A model generated the notes under the pieces. That model was given only the letters and a program-made list of their open reading frames with translations, searched no databases and was not told the DNA's origin. A stretch of 33,376 bases of DNA. Source: Carboxydothermus pertinax. Lineage in GTDB: Bacteria > Bacillota > Z-2901 > Carboxydothermales > Carboxydothermaceae. Positions 7,917 through 15,940 of the stretch are shown here, piece after piece; positions within the stretch are counted from its first letter, which is position 1; every line of letters begins with the position of its first letter. Position numbers and translations under genes: made by a program. The stretch lies in the NCBI RefSeq assembly GCF_001950255.1, contig NZ_BDJK01000024.1, forward strand, positions 1 to 33,376, given 5' to 3'.

Positions 7917-8834
7917 ATGGAAACAAGAGAACTGGTGATTATCGGCGGAGGCCCGGCGGGGCTAGCTGCGGCAATATATGGAGCGAGGGCTGCCCTAAAT
8001 CCTCTAATCTTAGAACGGGGTGTTCCCGGGGGACAGGCCGCTACTACCGAATGGATTGAAAATTATCCGGGTTTTGAGGACGGTATTGGCGGTTTTGAGC
8101 TGATGGTCCACATGCAACGGCAAGCCGAAAAATTTGGTGCTGAATTTAAAAATGCCGATGTGATGAGTATTAAAAAAGAAAATGGGATTTTTAACCTAGC
8201 TACTACTATTGGCGATATTAATGCCAAAACGATTATCGTCGCTACCGGCGCCGAGCCTAAAGAATTAAATGTTCCCGGGGAAAAAGAGTTTCGCGGCCGG
8301 GGTGTTTCCTACTGTGCTACCTGTGATGGTAATTTCTTCAGGGGAAAAACGGTAGCAGTAGTCGGTGGCGGGGATTCGGCCTTAGAAGAGGCAATTTATC
8401 TTACAAAATTGGTGGAAAAAGTTTACCTTATTCACCGGCGCGAAGGTTTTCGAGCGGCGAAGGTTATTCAGGAAAGAGCCAAAGCCAATCCCAAGATAGA
8501 ATTTGTTTTAAATACAGTAGTGGAAGAAATTGCCGGGGAAAGAAAAGTTGAAAAAGTTGTGGTGAAAAATGTAAAGACCGGTGAAAAATCTGAAATCCCA
8601 ATAGACGGAGTATTTATTTATGTGGGTTTAAAACCCAATACCGCCTTTTTAGAAGGCCTTTTAGAATTAGAAAACGGTTATATTAAAACCGATGATAAAA
8701 TGGCTACCGCCATTCCCGGGCTTTTTGCTGCCGGGGATGTCCGGGTAAAAGACCTGCGCCAGGTGGTGACTGCGGTAGCGGACGGTGCCCAGGCGGCAGT
8801 TTCGGCAGAAAAGTATCTGGAGGAAAATAAGTAG
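7917..8834 (+). CDS. trxB: Thioredoxin reductase
   Basis: FAD enzyme that transfers electrons from NAD(P)H to thioredoxin or a related disulfide protein. 305 aa, normal length. The FAD site VIIGGGPAGLAAAIYGARA is at residues 7-25, the redox-active CATC within GVSYCATCDGNFF near 134, the NAD(P)H-binding VAVVGGGDSALEEA near 150, and the second FAD motif GLFAAGDVRVKDLRQVV near 270. HRREGFRA rather than HRRdxFRa with a second arginine leaves cofactor choice open. ATG 7917 follows AAGGAG by nine bases. The YjbQ gene starts two bases after its stop, so the pair is probably one transcript ending at the hairpin at 9236. Confidence 0.95.
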   Translation: METRELVIIGGGPAGLAAAIYGARAALNPLILERGVPGGQAATTEWIENYPGFEDGIGGFELMVHMQRQAEKFGAEFKNADVMSIKKENGIFNLATTIGDINAKTIIVATGAEPKELNVPGEKEFRGRGVSYCATCDGNFFRGKTVAVVGGGDSALEEAIYLTKLVEKVYLIHRREGFRAAKVIQERAKANPKIEFVLNTVVEEIAGERKVEKVVVKNVKTGEKSEIPIDGVFIYVGLKPNTAFLEGLLELENGYIKTDDKMATAIPGLFAAGDVRVKDLRQVVTAVADGAQAAVSAEKYLEENK

Positions 8835-8836
8835 AT

Positions 8837-9220
8837 ATGGAAGTAGTAAGGCTTAAAAGCTCTAAAAAAATTGAGTTAATTGAGATTACTGCAAAAGTTT
8901 TCGAGTTTACTAGAAATTATCCCGAAGCAAAAGCAGTGTTAATTTATGTTCCCCACACTACAGCCGGGGTATTAATTAATGAAAATGCGGACCCGGACGT
9001 CAAAAGGGATTTAGAAGCTTATCTGGAGCAAGCGGTACCCAAACTTCCTTTTAGGCATTTAGAAGGTAATTCTCCAGCGCATGTACTCTCATCTTTAATT
9101 GGGGTGTCGCTTTCAATTCCGCTGGAAAAAGGTAAACCAGTTCTTGGAACCTGGCAGGGGATTTACTTTGCCGAGTTTGATGGTCCCCGGGAGCGAAAAG
9201 TTTATCTAACCGTACTCTAA
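8837..9220 (+). CDS. YjbQ/UPF0047 family protein (secondary thiamine-phosphate synthase type)
   Basis: 127 aa, close to the usual 130-140 of the family. Hallmarks are the VLIYVPHTTAGVLINENADPDVKRDLE segment, the FRHLEGNSPAHVLSSLIG histidines and the C-terminal GTWQGIYFAEFDGPRERKV. Family members fold as a small beta barrel trimer with a metal or phosphate-binding histidine site; weak thiamine-phosphate synthase activity has been reported, but the physiological role is unsettled. ATG 8837 lies two bases after trxB stop with AGGAGG (8818-8824) inside trxB as ribosome binding site. Coupling to trxB may be only positional. Confidence 0.9.
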   Translation: MEVVRLKSSKKIELIEITAKVFEFTRNYPEAKAVLIYVPHTTAGVLINENADPDVKRDLEAYLEQAVPKLPFRHLEGNSPAHVLSSLIGVSLSIPLEKGKPVLGTWQGIYFAEFDGPRERKVYLTVL

Positions 9221-9235
9221 AGAAAGTAAATAAGG

Positions 9236-9272
9236 AAAGCCGCAAGATGTTAAGTCTTGCGGCTTTAAAATA
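9236..9272 (+). terminator. Terminator of the trxB-yjbQ transcript
   Basis: Perfect 12-bp stem AAAGCCGCAAGA / TCTTGCGGCTTT (9236-9247 with 9255-9266) around a seven-base loop. The following tract TAAAATAT is only weakly U-rich. Confidence 0.8.
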
Positions 9273-9408
9273 TATATAGAGAAAAGGGAGAGGAGATTAG
9301 GCTTTGCTATAAGTATAACCAAAAAACGTAAGCCTTAAACAGTAAAAGTCGGTGAATGGTAAAAAATTAAGTGTAAATGGTAGTTAGAAAGTTTTAACAG
9401 AAAGCTCT

Positions 9409-9438
9409 TTACTTTTCAATCGAACATATGTACTATAA
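9409..9438 (+). promoter_or_regulatory. Promoter overlapped by a LexA-like SOS box
   Basis: CGAACATATGTACT at 9421-9434 matches the Gram-positive LexA box (CGAACNNNNGTTCG) at a full left half, an identical ATAT centre, and an imperfect right half. It overlaps a candidate promoter, TTTACT (9409-9414) and TACTAT (9432-9437) with a 17-base spacer. It lies about 23 bases upstream of the next gene's start. Damage-inducible control is an inference. Confidence 0.45.
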
Positions 9439-9456
9439 AATTAAGGGGGGATGGTG

Positions 9457-10935
9457 ATGGAATATTTACAAGTATATTCAAGCCAGCAAGAGTTTTTTGC
9501 GATTAAACTTATGCCTAAAGTAAATGTTTTTTGTGGGCCGTATTATCTTGGATTAAAGCGGGCCTTTGAAAAAGTAAAAGAGGACGAAGAAACGGTAGCG
9601 GTGACTTACGATGAACTCTACACTATTAATCCTGAAACGTATCTTAATGATTTTTTGGAAAAAGAGTTTTGGCGCGAAAAAAATGAGTTCAGGAACATTC
9701 TTGAACTTCTTTCTGATTTAAACCAAAAAATCCTGAGGAAAGATCTTGAGTTGAAGGAGCTTAAAGAAACTTTATTAAAACTACCGGCGGTTGCAAACCA
9801 TGAGCTGGATACTGAAAAATTAAAACTTTTAAAGGAGCACTTAAAGGAGCAGGAAAAGCAAGAAATTTTTAAGATACGGATACAAAAAGAGTTTGAGCGG
9901 TTTTTCTGGCAACTGGAAAGATTTTCAGTGACTCTTGCGGAGTTTAGTCAGGAAGGTTTTTGGAGTGAAGAAAAAGTTTTGGATATAGGAGAAAAGCTAA
10001 GGCAATTAAAGGATGAACTAATGCAATTAATTACCTTTAAGGAGGAAAAGCTGGAAGACGACCTCTTAAAATGGCTGGAAGAACAGGAAAACCTACTGGA
10101 AACATACTTACAGCGGGAAAAGCTTTTAACCGAACGAACCCTTGGCTATTTAGAATTAAAAGAGCTTTTGCGCCATAAAGTCAAGTTAAAAAGGACCCTT
10201 TCGAAAAAACAAAAAGAGTATCTAGAGTTTCTGTTAAATAAGTTGAAGGATAATATTCCTGAAGAGCTAAATTTTTTTACGTATCAAATTTTAATTGATG
10301 GAGATAATCGAGAATACTGCTTGTATTTAGAAAAACTTTTTAAAAGCGCTACCCCATCATTAAAGAAAAAACTTTGGCCTCTCTGTGACCAGATATCCCC
10401 AAAAAGACTTATTCGCCTTTTAAATCACCCGGAAATGGAAAAGCAGCCTGAGTTTGAAAGTTTTGCGGATCTTTTGTACTGGTTAAGGGGACGCCTGACT
10501 CTTCAGGACCGGGTATTTTTAAAAAGCCTCGTTTTAGGCGAAAGGGTTAAACTTATCCTTAAAGATAGTAAAGAAGAGCTAAGTATGAGCGAGCCGGAAC
10601 TCCAAAACCTGGTTACGCTGATTCTTTATTTGCTTTTCGAGACAAAAACGCTGGCGATATACTATCCCGAAAGGGCTATGGACTCCTATAAAATAACCCG
10701 CTGGCTCATACCAGTTTTAAAAGAGCGCCGAAAGCAAACCTTAATCTTTACCCAAAATCCCGCTTTAATTACTGCTTTAAAACCGGAAAACTTAGTGGTC
10801 TTTGGCTTTTCAGAAAAAAAACCTTCTTTTGTGCAAAAAAATGCTAACGATCCAGAAGTAAAAAAATTACTTTTAACCTTCTTAGAAGGAGGGCCTGAGA
10901 GTTTTGCAGGACGACAGAATTATTATCAAGTATAA
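9457..10935 (+). CDS. SMC/RecF-like coiled-coil protein with degenerate ATPase motifs
   Basis: Not a recognised family; about 492 aa. The outline follows an SMC/RecF-type ABC ATPase: an N-terminal KVNVFCGPYYLGLK stretch where a Walker A (GPNGSGKS) is expected, a long charged coiled-coil middle (about residues 60-260), then LSMSEPELQNLVTLILYLLF resembling the ABC signature. TLAIYYPERAMDS stands where Walker B and D-loop should be and LIFTQNPALI where the H-loop should be. The P-loop GK is GL, the Walker B DE is YP and the switch H is Q, so ATP hydrolysis looks lost. ATG 9457 is preferred over 9451 because GGGGGG at 9445-9450 directly abuts the latter. It overlaps the downstream winged-helix gene and sits behind a LexA-like box. 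Role unknown; DNA-structural or regulatory are guesses. Confidence 0.6.
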   Translation: MEYLQVYSSQQEFFAIKLMPKVNVFCGPYYLGLKRAFEKVKEDEETVAVTYDELYTINPETYLNDFLEKEFWREKNEFRNILELLSDLNQKILRKDLELKELKETLLKLPAVANHELDTEKLKLLKEHLKEQEKQEIFKIRIQKEFERFFWQLERFSVTLAEFSQEGFWSEEKVLDIGEKLRQLKDELMQLITFKEEKLEDDLLKWLEEQENLLETYLQREKLLTERTLGYLELKELLRHKVKLKRTLSKKQKEYLEFLLNKLKDNIPEELNFFTYQILIDGDNREYCLYLEKLFKSATPSLKKKLWPLCDQISPKRLIRLLNHPEMEKQPEFESFADLLYWLRGRLTLQDRVFLKSLVLGERVKLILKDSKEELSMSEPELQNLVTLILYLLFETKTLAIYYPERAMDSYKITRWLIPVLKERRKQTLIFTQNPALITALKPENLVVFGFSEKKPSFVQKNANDPEVKKLLLTFLEGGPESFAGRQNYYQV

Positions 10936-11263
10936 TAAACGAAAGCCAGAGATGACTTTTTACGAACAGTACCAGCGTTATTTGGAAACTCCAATCCTTG
11001 ATTTAAAAAGCCAATTAACTGCTACCGAATATCGCCTGTTTTTTTTGCTCTGGCAAAATCGTGGCCAGATAGTCACCAAAGAAATTATTCTGGAAAGGAT
11101 TTTTCAAGACCCCGTGGGAGTTAGTGAAGAAAGCTTAAAATGGCATTTAAAAAATTTAAGAAGGAAGCTAAAAATGCTGGGTTTGGGAGATATTATTCAC
11201 TGCCATAAAGGTTTGGGGTATCAAATAAAGAAAGAGGTGAATTTAAACTTTCCTTTCCTCTAA
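10904..11263 (+). CDS. OmpR/PhoB-type winged-helix protein without receiver domain
   Basis: 119 aa DNA-binding protein. Residues 30-115 fit a trans_reg_C winged helix: LTATEYRLFFLLWQNRGQIV is the first helical part, TKEIILERIF follows, and the recognition helix and wing are in EESLKWHLKNLRRKLKMLG and IIHCHKGLGYQI. No receiver domain or membrane segment is present, so it is not phosphorylated in the usual way. The TTG start at 10904 overlaps the upstream gene by 32 bases and has GGAGGG ten bases upstream, so the two proteins are translationally linked and probably act together. A control protein for the adjacent pseudo-SMC gene or for the ComK-like gene downstream are both possible. Targets unknown. 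Confidence 0.75.
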   Translation: MQDDRIIIKYNKRKPEMTFYEQYQRYLETPILDLKSQLTATEYRLFFLLWQNRGQIVTKEIILERIFQDPVGVSEESLKWHLKNLRRKLKMLGLGDIIHCHKGLGYQIKKEVNLNFPFL

Positions 11264-11304
11264 CCTCCCCCCAAAACTCCCCGCTACCTACCCCTACACC
11301 TCCC
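11264..11304 (-). other. C-rich tract; candidate G-quadruplex on the minus strand
   Basis: Between the winged-helix stop and the next gene the + strand is almost pure C-runs. Four tracts of at least four C (CCCCCC, CCCC, CCCC, CCCC) are separated by six to eight bases. The minus strand could form a quadruplex with longish loops. It overlaps the left arm of the hairpin at 11296-11337. Confidence 0.35.
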
Positions 11305-11341
11305 CTGGCCGCTTTTAATTTGGTCAGCGGGAGGTGTTTTT
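11296..11341 (+). terminator. Long hairpin with T-run that also buries the next gene's ribosome binding site
   Basis: ACACCTCCC (11296-11304) pairs with GGGAGGTGT (11329-11337), and CTGGCC (11305-11310) pairs with GGTCAG (11322-11327), giving about 15 pairs with one bulge. The stem is followed by TTTTT and then the ATG at 11342. It fits an intrinsic terminator for the upstream pair. The right arm is also the only Shine-Dalgarno sequence (GGGAGGTG) for the downstream gene, so folding would block its translation. Confidence 0.75.
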
Positions 11342-11782
11342 ATGTCACTTAAATTTAACGAAATAATTGGTTTTTATCCCTACCTAAAACCGGGAGTAGG
11401 GGAAGGAACAATGGTTATCACGAAAGATGGCCGGGAAATCTTTCAGGCAAAGAGTATTAAAAGTTTTCGCAGGGAGGTTTTATGGTATTACTTTGTTGAT
11501 TTTAAAGCTTTAAGGAGTCAGGCAAAAAATTTGGGCGAACCGGTGCCCTTAATAGTTGGTAGACGAATCTTTGTACCTTTTAAATTTAGAAAACGTTTGT
11601 TTCCAGGGGATTTTTGTTATGCCTACTTTTCACTGGATGAAATAATGTTTTGTGGCGGGAAAAAAGCAATGCTTAGATTGAATTGTGGTAAATCTTTTTA
11701 TTTAGCGTGTTCGACTAAAACTGCCACATCCTCTTTAATTAGGGCAAAAGTTTTACGTCAGGAAATAAGCTTAAGAGAATAA
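11342..11782 (+). CDS. Small protein with weak similarity to competence factor ComK
   Basis: 146 aa, uncertain. By eye it follows the ComK layout: an N-terminal strand-rich part, then YYFVDFKALRSQAKNLG where ComK has FFGSSYAGRK, then PVPLIVGRRIFVPFKF where ComK has PPIMVDPSNQIFLFP. FCYAYFSLDEIMF stands near ComK's CGWISHVHV, a basic end (SLIRAKVLRQEIS) near its YRTAWLRTKF. ComK proteins are about 190 aa and activate DNA uptake genes, so this would be a short version without the C-terminal tail. No membrane segment. Its GGGAGGTG ribosome binding site is inside a terminator-like hairpin, so expression is probably conditional. It could equally be an unrelated family. An AT-rich promoter region follows, belonging to the next operon. 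Confidence 0.45.
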   Translation: MSLKFNEIIGFYPYLKPGVGEGTMVITKDGREIFQAKSIKSFRREVLWYYFVDFKALRSQAKNLGEPVPLIVGRRIFVPFKFRKRLFPGDFCYAYFSLDEIMFCGGKKAMLRLNCGKSFYLACSTKTATSSLIRAKVLRQEISLRE

Positions 11783-11873
11783 GTTATTTTTTTCACCTAG
11801 CAGGAAAATGAAAAAACAAAAAGAAAAATAAGAAAATTAAGAATATATATAATATTAGTAAAAAATACTTAAA

Positions 11874-11890
11874 TTGTATAGTGTATACAA
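11874..11890. promoter_or_regulatory. Palindromic operator upstream of the methylmalonyl-CoA operon
   Basis: TTGTATA-GTG-TATACAA is a perfect 7-bp inverted repeat with a 3-base centre, 51 bases before the sucC-like start. TTGTATAC-type palindromes are typical of GntR/FadR-family operators. A TATAAT lies upstream at about 11846-11851. No GntR gene is in the window, so the regulator would be encoded elsewhere. Confidence 0.5.
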
Positions 11891-11941
11891 AGTAGATTTT
11901 TAATTTTTAAAACTAAAATCTTTTATCAGGGGGGGCAGTAC

Positions 11942-13063
11942 GTGAAACTATTTGAGTATCAGGTGAAAAAAATTTTGGGAAAGTTTGGGGTTAATGTGCC
12001 TCAAGGGGAAGTGTTTTTAACTTTAGACCAGGCCCGAAACTTTATTGAAAGGATGGGGGAGGGGGTGGTAAAAGCGCAAGTGTTAACCGGGGGGCGAGGA
12101 AAAGCCGGCGGGGTAAAGCTCTTTACTACACCCGCTGAAGGGATAAGTTTAGCCCAGAATATCTTCAACATGACCATCAAAGGAGAAAAAGTAAAGGCAA
12201 TTTTAATAGAAGAAAAAATTCCTATTGAGCAGGAACTATACTTATCTTTGTTTGTAGACGGTCGGATAAAAAAACCGGTCTTAATAGCATCACAGGCTGG
12301 AGGTGTGGATATTGAAGAAGTTTTAGAAGAACAAATTTTAAAACTACCTATTGATCCCTTAATTGGTCTGCGAAATTACCATGCCAATATTACCGCTCAA
12401 AAACTTGGACTGGCCGGGGATTTAGCAGAACAGTTGACCGCTTTATTAAAGAAGATGTACGAAATTTTCCAGGCTTACGAAGCGGAACTTTTGGAGATAA
12501 ATCCGCTGGTGGTTTCCCGAGGCAAGCTTATCGCCGCCGATGGCAAAATGACTGTCGATGATGATGCTCGTTTTCGCTGGCCTTCGGATCTTCCTTTTAA
12601 TGAAGAGAAAACGCTTCTGGAAAAGAGAGCCGAGGAAATTGGCGTATCATACGTAGAACTGGATGGGGATATAGCAGTAATGGCTAACGGAGCCGGAATA
12701 ACCATGGCTACTTTAGATTTAATTGCTTATTTTGGGGGACGACCTAAAAATTTCATGGATGCCGGTGGTGGCGCTAATGCCGAGCAGATGGCAAAAGCTT
12801 TAGACCTTTTACTTTCCACTAATCCCAAAGCTATTTTAATTAATATTTTTGGTGGCATAACCCGTTGTGATGAAGTGGCGAAGGCTTACCTGACCGTAAA
12901 GAATGAGCGGGAGATTTCGGTGCCGGTGGTGATTAGGCTGGTAGGAACCAATGAAGAAATTGGAGTTTCGATGCTAAAAGAGGCCGGAGTGGAAAGCTTT
13001 TCTTCCTTGCGGGAAGCAGTAATTAAAGCGGTGGAGCTTTCCAGAGTTGGGAGGGACAATTAA
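11942..13063 (+). CDS. sucC: Succinyl-CoA ligase (ADP-forming) beta subunit
   Basis: ATP-grasp subunit that, with SucD, interconverts succinate, CoA and ATP with succinyl-CoA. 373 aa, slightly shorter than the usual 385-390. Nucleotide-binding KAQVLTGGRGKAGGVKL lies at residues 44-60, a LEINPLVV metal-binding segment near 184, the acidic DGKMTVDDDARFRW near 196, and GGANAEQMAKALDLLLSTNP and NIFGGITRCDEVAKAY in the CoA-ligase half. GTG 11942 is preceded by a GGGGGGG run at 11929-11935. It leads the operon with sucD, mutase, epimerase and carboxylase genes, so it makes or consumes the succinyl-CoA used by the mutase. Malate-CoA ligase is an alternative, but the context favours succinate. Confidence 0.92.
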   Translation: MKLFEYQVKKILGKFGVNVPQGEVFLTLDQARNFIERMGEGVVKAQVLTGGRGKAGGVKLFTTPAEGISLAQNIFNMTIKGEKVKAILIEEKIPIEQELYLSLFVDGRIKKPVLIASQAGGVDIEEVLEEQILKLPIDPLIGLRNYHANITAQKLGLAGDLAEQLTALLKKMYEIFQAYEAELLEINPLVVSRGKLIAADGKMTVDDDARFRWPSDLPFNEEKTLLEKRAEEIGVSYVELDGDIAVMANGAGITMATLDLIAYFGGRPKNFMDAGGGANAEQMAKALDLLLSTNPKAILINIFGGITRCDEVAKAYLTVKNEREISVPVVIRLVGTNEEIGVSMLKEAGVESFSSLREAVIKAVELSRVGRDN

Positions 13064-13932
13064 TGGCTATTATTGTAACCGAGGAAACCAGGATTGTCGT
13101 CCAGGGGATAACAGGAAATCAGGGGCGATTTCATGCGGGCAAAATGTTGGAATATGGAAGCAAAGTAGTGGCCGGAGTAAGTCCCGGTAAAGGTGGAACG
13201 GAGGTTTTAGGCATACCGGTTTTTAATACCGTTGTGGAAGCGGTACGAAATTCCGGTGCCAATACCTCGATCTTATTTATCCCAGCCCCTTTTGTCCTGG
13301 AGGCGGCTTTTGAGGCGATAGAAGCCGGGATAAAGACGATCGTTATTATAACCGAGCATGTACCCCTAAAAGATGCTTTAAAAATAATGAGTATTGCCAA
13401 GGCGTATGGAGTTACCATTGCTGGTCCCAATACCTTTGGGGTTATTTCCCCGGGAATTGCTAAAGTAGGCATTATGCCCAACACTATTTATCAAAAAGGA
13501 CCGGTAGGTATTGTGGCCCGAAGCGGCACTTTAAGTTATCAGATTGCCTATGAATTGACCCTGGCAGGGCTTGGCCAGTCAACAGTAGTTGGTTTAGGTG
13601 GCGACCGGGTAGTGGGCTTATCTCTGGCGGAAGTTATTGAAATGTTTGATCAGGACCCCGAAACCGAGGGGATTGTCCTGGTGGGTGAAATTGGGGGAAC
13701 GGCCGAGGAAGAAGCGGCGGAAATAATAAGAAATATAAAAAAACCTGTAGTAGCCTTTATTGCTGGGAAAACTGCTCCGCCAGGGAAAAGGATGGGGCAT
13801 GCCGGGGCAATTATCGAACGGGGGCGAGGAACCTATCAAAGCAAAATAGATGCCCTTTGGAGTGCTGGAGCTTTAATTGCCGAAGTTCCCTGGGAAGTGC
13901 CGGTATTAATGAAATCTGCTCTGGTCAAGTAG
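13063..13932 (+). CDS. sucD: Succinyl-CoA ligase alpha subunit
   Basis: CoA-binding and phosphohistidine subunit, 289 aa, normal length. Residues [24 protein letters not shown] near 8-31 are the CoA-binding Rossmann motif, [11 protein letters not shown] near 126 and [13 protein letters not shown] near 208 follow. [18 protein letters not shown] near 237 carries the active-site histidine phosphorylated during catalysis. The start ATG overlaps the sucC stop by one base (TAATG), indicating coupled, near-equal synthesis of the two subunits. An 11-base gap with GGGGGGAG separates it from the mutase gene. Confidence 0.94.
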   Translation: MAIIVTEETRIVVQGITGNQGRFHAGKMLEYGSKVVAGVSPGKGGTEVLGIPVFNTVVEAVRNSGANTSILFIPAPFVLEAAFEAIEAGIKTIVIITEHVPLKDALKIMSIAKAYGVTIAGPNTFGVISPGIAKVGIMPNTIYQKGPVGIVARSGTLSYQIAYELTLAGLGQSTVVGLGGDRVVGLSLAEVIEMFDQDPETEGIVLVGEIGGTAEEEAAEIIRNIKKPVVAFIAGKTAPPGKRMGHAGAIIERGRGTYQSKIDALWSAGALIAEVPWEVPVLMKSALVK

Positions 13933-13943
13933 GGGGGAGTGGC

Positions 13944-15530
13944 ATGGAGAAGGAAGAGAAAAAAGTGGTTTTGGACTCGGGAATTGAGGTCAAAACCGTT
14001 TACGGTCCTCAGGATTTCTTGGGATTTGACTACAAGGAAAAACTCGGTGAACCGGGGCAGTATCCCTATACCCGCGGAATTCAACCCAATATGTATCGTG
14101 GTAAACTATGGACGATGCGCCAATACGCGGGTTTTGGCACTGCCCGGGAGACCAATGCCCGGTTTCGCTACCTTTTAGAGCAGGGGCAGATGGGGTTATC
14201 GGTGGCTTTTGATTTGCCGACGCAGATAGGGTACGACTCGGACCACGAATTGGCTCGGGGAGAAGTGGGCAAAGTAGGGGTGGCAGTGGATTCTCTTTTA
14301 GACATGGAGGAGCTTTTTGCGGGGATACCGTTAGATAAAGTGAGCACCAGCATGACCATCAATGCTCCGGCCGCGGTTTTATTAGCCATGTATATTGCCG
14401 TTGCCAAAAAGCAAGGGATAGACCCCCAAAATTTAAGCGGTACTATTCAAAACGATATTTTAAAAGAGTACGTGGCCCGGGGAACCTACATCTTTCCCCC
14501 GGAGCCTTCAATGCGCATTATTACTGACATTTTTGCTTTTTGTAAAAAAGAAGTACCTAAATGGAACACTATCAGTATTTCCGGCTACCACATCCGGGAA
14601 GCGGGCTCCACAGCGGTGCAGGAACTTGCCTTTACCCTTGCTAACGGCATTGCATACGTTGAAGCGGCTATTAAAGCGGGATTGACCGTGGATGAATTTG
14701 CACCCCGTTTATCCTTTTTCTTTAACGCCCACTTAAACTTTTTTGAAGAAATTGCCAAATTTCGGGCGGCTCGCAGAATTTGGGCCAAAATAATGAAAGA
14801 GCGTTTTGGTGCTCAAAATCCAAAGAGTTTACTACTACGTTTTCATACCCAAACCGCTGGCTGTACCCTTACTGCCCAGCAGCCTAAAGTAAATCTCCTC
14901 CGCGTGGCTTTCCAGGCTTTAATGGCAGTTTTAGGCGGTACCCAGTCGCTTCATACCAACAGCTACGACGAAGCCTTATGTCTTCCTACCGATGAATCAG
15001 CCCTTTTAGCCTTAAGAACTCAGCAGGTAATTGCTTATGAAATTGGAGTAACGGATACGGTTGACCCGCTGGGAGGAAGCTATTACCTGGAAAGCTTAAC
15101 CGATGCTCTTGAAGAAAAAGTTTGGGAATATTTACAAAAAATTGATGATATGGGCGGAGCGGTAGAATCGGTGAAAAATGGCTTTATGCGCCGGGAAATT
15201 GAGAAAAGTAGTTACGAATACCAGCGGGCGATTGAAAAGGGTGAGAAAACGGTCATAGGAGTTAATCGCTTTGTTATTGAAGAAGAACCTCCCCGAGATT
15301 TGTTAAGGGTGAATCCAGAAATTGAAAAAGTCCAGCGAGAAAAACTACAAAAATTAAGAGCTAACCGGGATAACGAACGGGTGGAAAAAACTTTAGAGCG
15401 CATTAGAGAAGTTGCCCAAAGCAAAGATAATTTAATTTACCCCATTTTAGAAGCGGTAGAAGCTTATGCGACCTTAGGGGAAATATGCGGTGCTTTACGG
15501 GAAGTTTTTGGTGAATACCACCAGGATTAG
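13944..15530 (+). CDS. mcmA1: Methylmalonyl-CoA mutase large (substrate-binding) subunit
   Basis: Substrate-binding half of the coenzyme-B12 enzyme that interconverts succinyl-CoA and (R)-methylmalonyl-CoA. 528 aa, typical of split mutases. The N-terminal [27 protein letters not shown] is the mutase signature, QIGYDSDH and [10 protein letters not shown] follow, then [40 protein letters not shown] and the substrate-binding [16 protein letters not shown]. No B12 domain is attached; it is encoded next. ATG 13944 has GGGGGGAG (13932-13939) upstream, while in-frame codons back to 13857 lie inside sucD and lack a site. The mutase G-protein chaperone (MeaB) is not in the window. Confidence 0.95.
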   Translation: MEKEEKKVVLDSGIEVKTVYGPQDFLGFDYKEKLGEPGQYPYTRGIQPNMYRGKLWTMRQYAGFGTARETNARFRYLLEQGQMGLSVAFDLPTQIGYDSDHELARGEVGKVGVAVDSLLDMEELFAGIPLDKVSTSMTINAPAAVLLAMYIAVAKKQGIDPQNLSGTIQNDILKEYVARGTYIFPPEPSMRIITDIFAFCKKEVPKWNTISISGYHIREAGSTAVQELAFTLANGIAYVEAAIKAGLTVDEFAPRLSFFFNAHLNFFEEIAKFRAARRIWAKIMKERFGAQNPKSLLLRFHTQTAGCTLTAQQPKVNLLRVAFQALMAVLGGTQSLHTNSYDEALCLPTDESALLALRTQQVIAYEIGVTDTVDPLGGSYYLESLTDALEEKVWEYLQKIDDMGGAVESVKNGFMRREIEKSSYEYQRAIEKGEKTVIGVNRFVIEEEPPRDLLRVNPEIEKVQREKLQKLRANRDNERVEKTLERIREVAQSKDNLIYPILEAVEAYATLGEICGALREVFGEYHQD

Positions 15531-15540
15531 GGGGGTTACG

Positions 15541-15939
15541 ATGCGAAAAATTCGGGTCTTAATAGCCAAACCGGGTTTAGATGGCCACGACCGGGGAGCC
15601 AAGGTTATAGCGCAGGCCCTGCGGGATGCGGGTATGGAGGTAATTTATACCGGAATTCGCCAAACACCCGAACAAATTGCTAAAGCAGCGGTGGAGGAAG
15701 ATGTGGATGTGGTTGGTCTTTCCTGCCTTTCGGGAGCTCATAATGAACTTTTTCCCCGGGTGGTGGAATGCTTAAAAGAAATGGGAGGCGGCGATATTCC
15801 GGTAATTGGGGGAGGGATTATTCCCCATGAAGACCGTGCTTATTTAAAGGAAAAGGGGATTAAAGCTATTTTTGGACCTGGAAGTTTAACTGCTGACGTG
15901 GTGAAAGTAATCCAGGAATTGGTCTGGAAGGAGGGATAA
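15541..15939 (+). CDS. mcmA2: Methylmalonyl-CoA mutase B12-binding subunit
   Basis: 132 aa cobalamin-binding subunit. [18 protein letters not shown] carries the DxHxxG motif whose histidine (about residue 16) coordinates cobalt from below; [13 protein letters not shown] and [18 protein letters not shown] and the final [10 protein letters not shown] complete the Rossmann-like B12 fold. It works as a separate chain with the large subunit encoded ten bases upstream, as in Clostridia and Archaea. ATG 15541 has GGGGGG (15531-15536) upstream. One base separates its stop from the epimerase start. Confidence 0.95.
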   Translation: MRKIRVLIAKPGLDGHDRGAKVIAQALRDAGMEVIYTGIRQTPEQIAKAAVEEDVDVVGLSCLSGAHNELFPRVVECLKEMGGGDIPVIGGGIIPHEDRAYLKEKGIKAIFGPGSLTADVVKVIQELVWKEG

Positions 15940-15940
15940 A

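Noticed and set aside
11783-11941. Cobalamin riboswitch upstream of the mutase operon
   Set aside because: No B12-box-like sequence or extended structure in the 160 AT-rich bases; only the TTGTATA palindrome.
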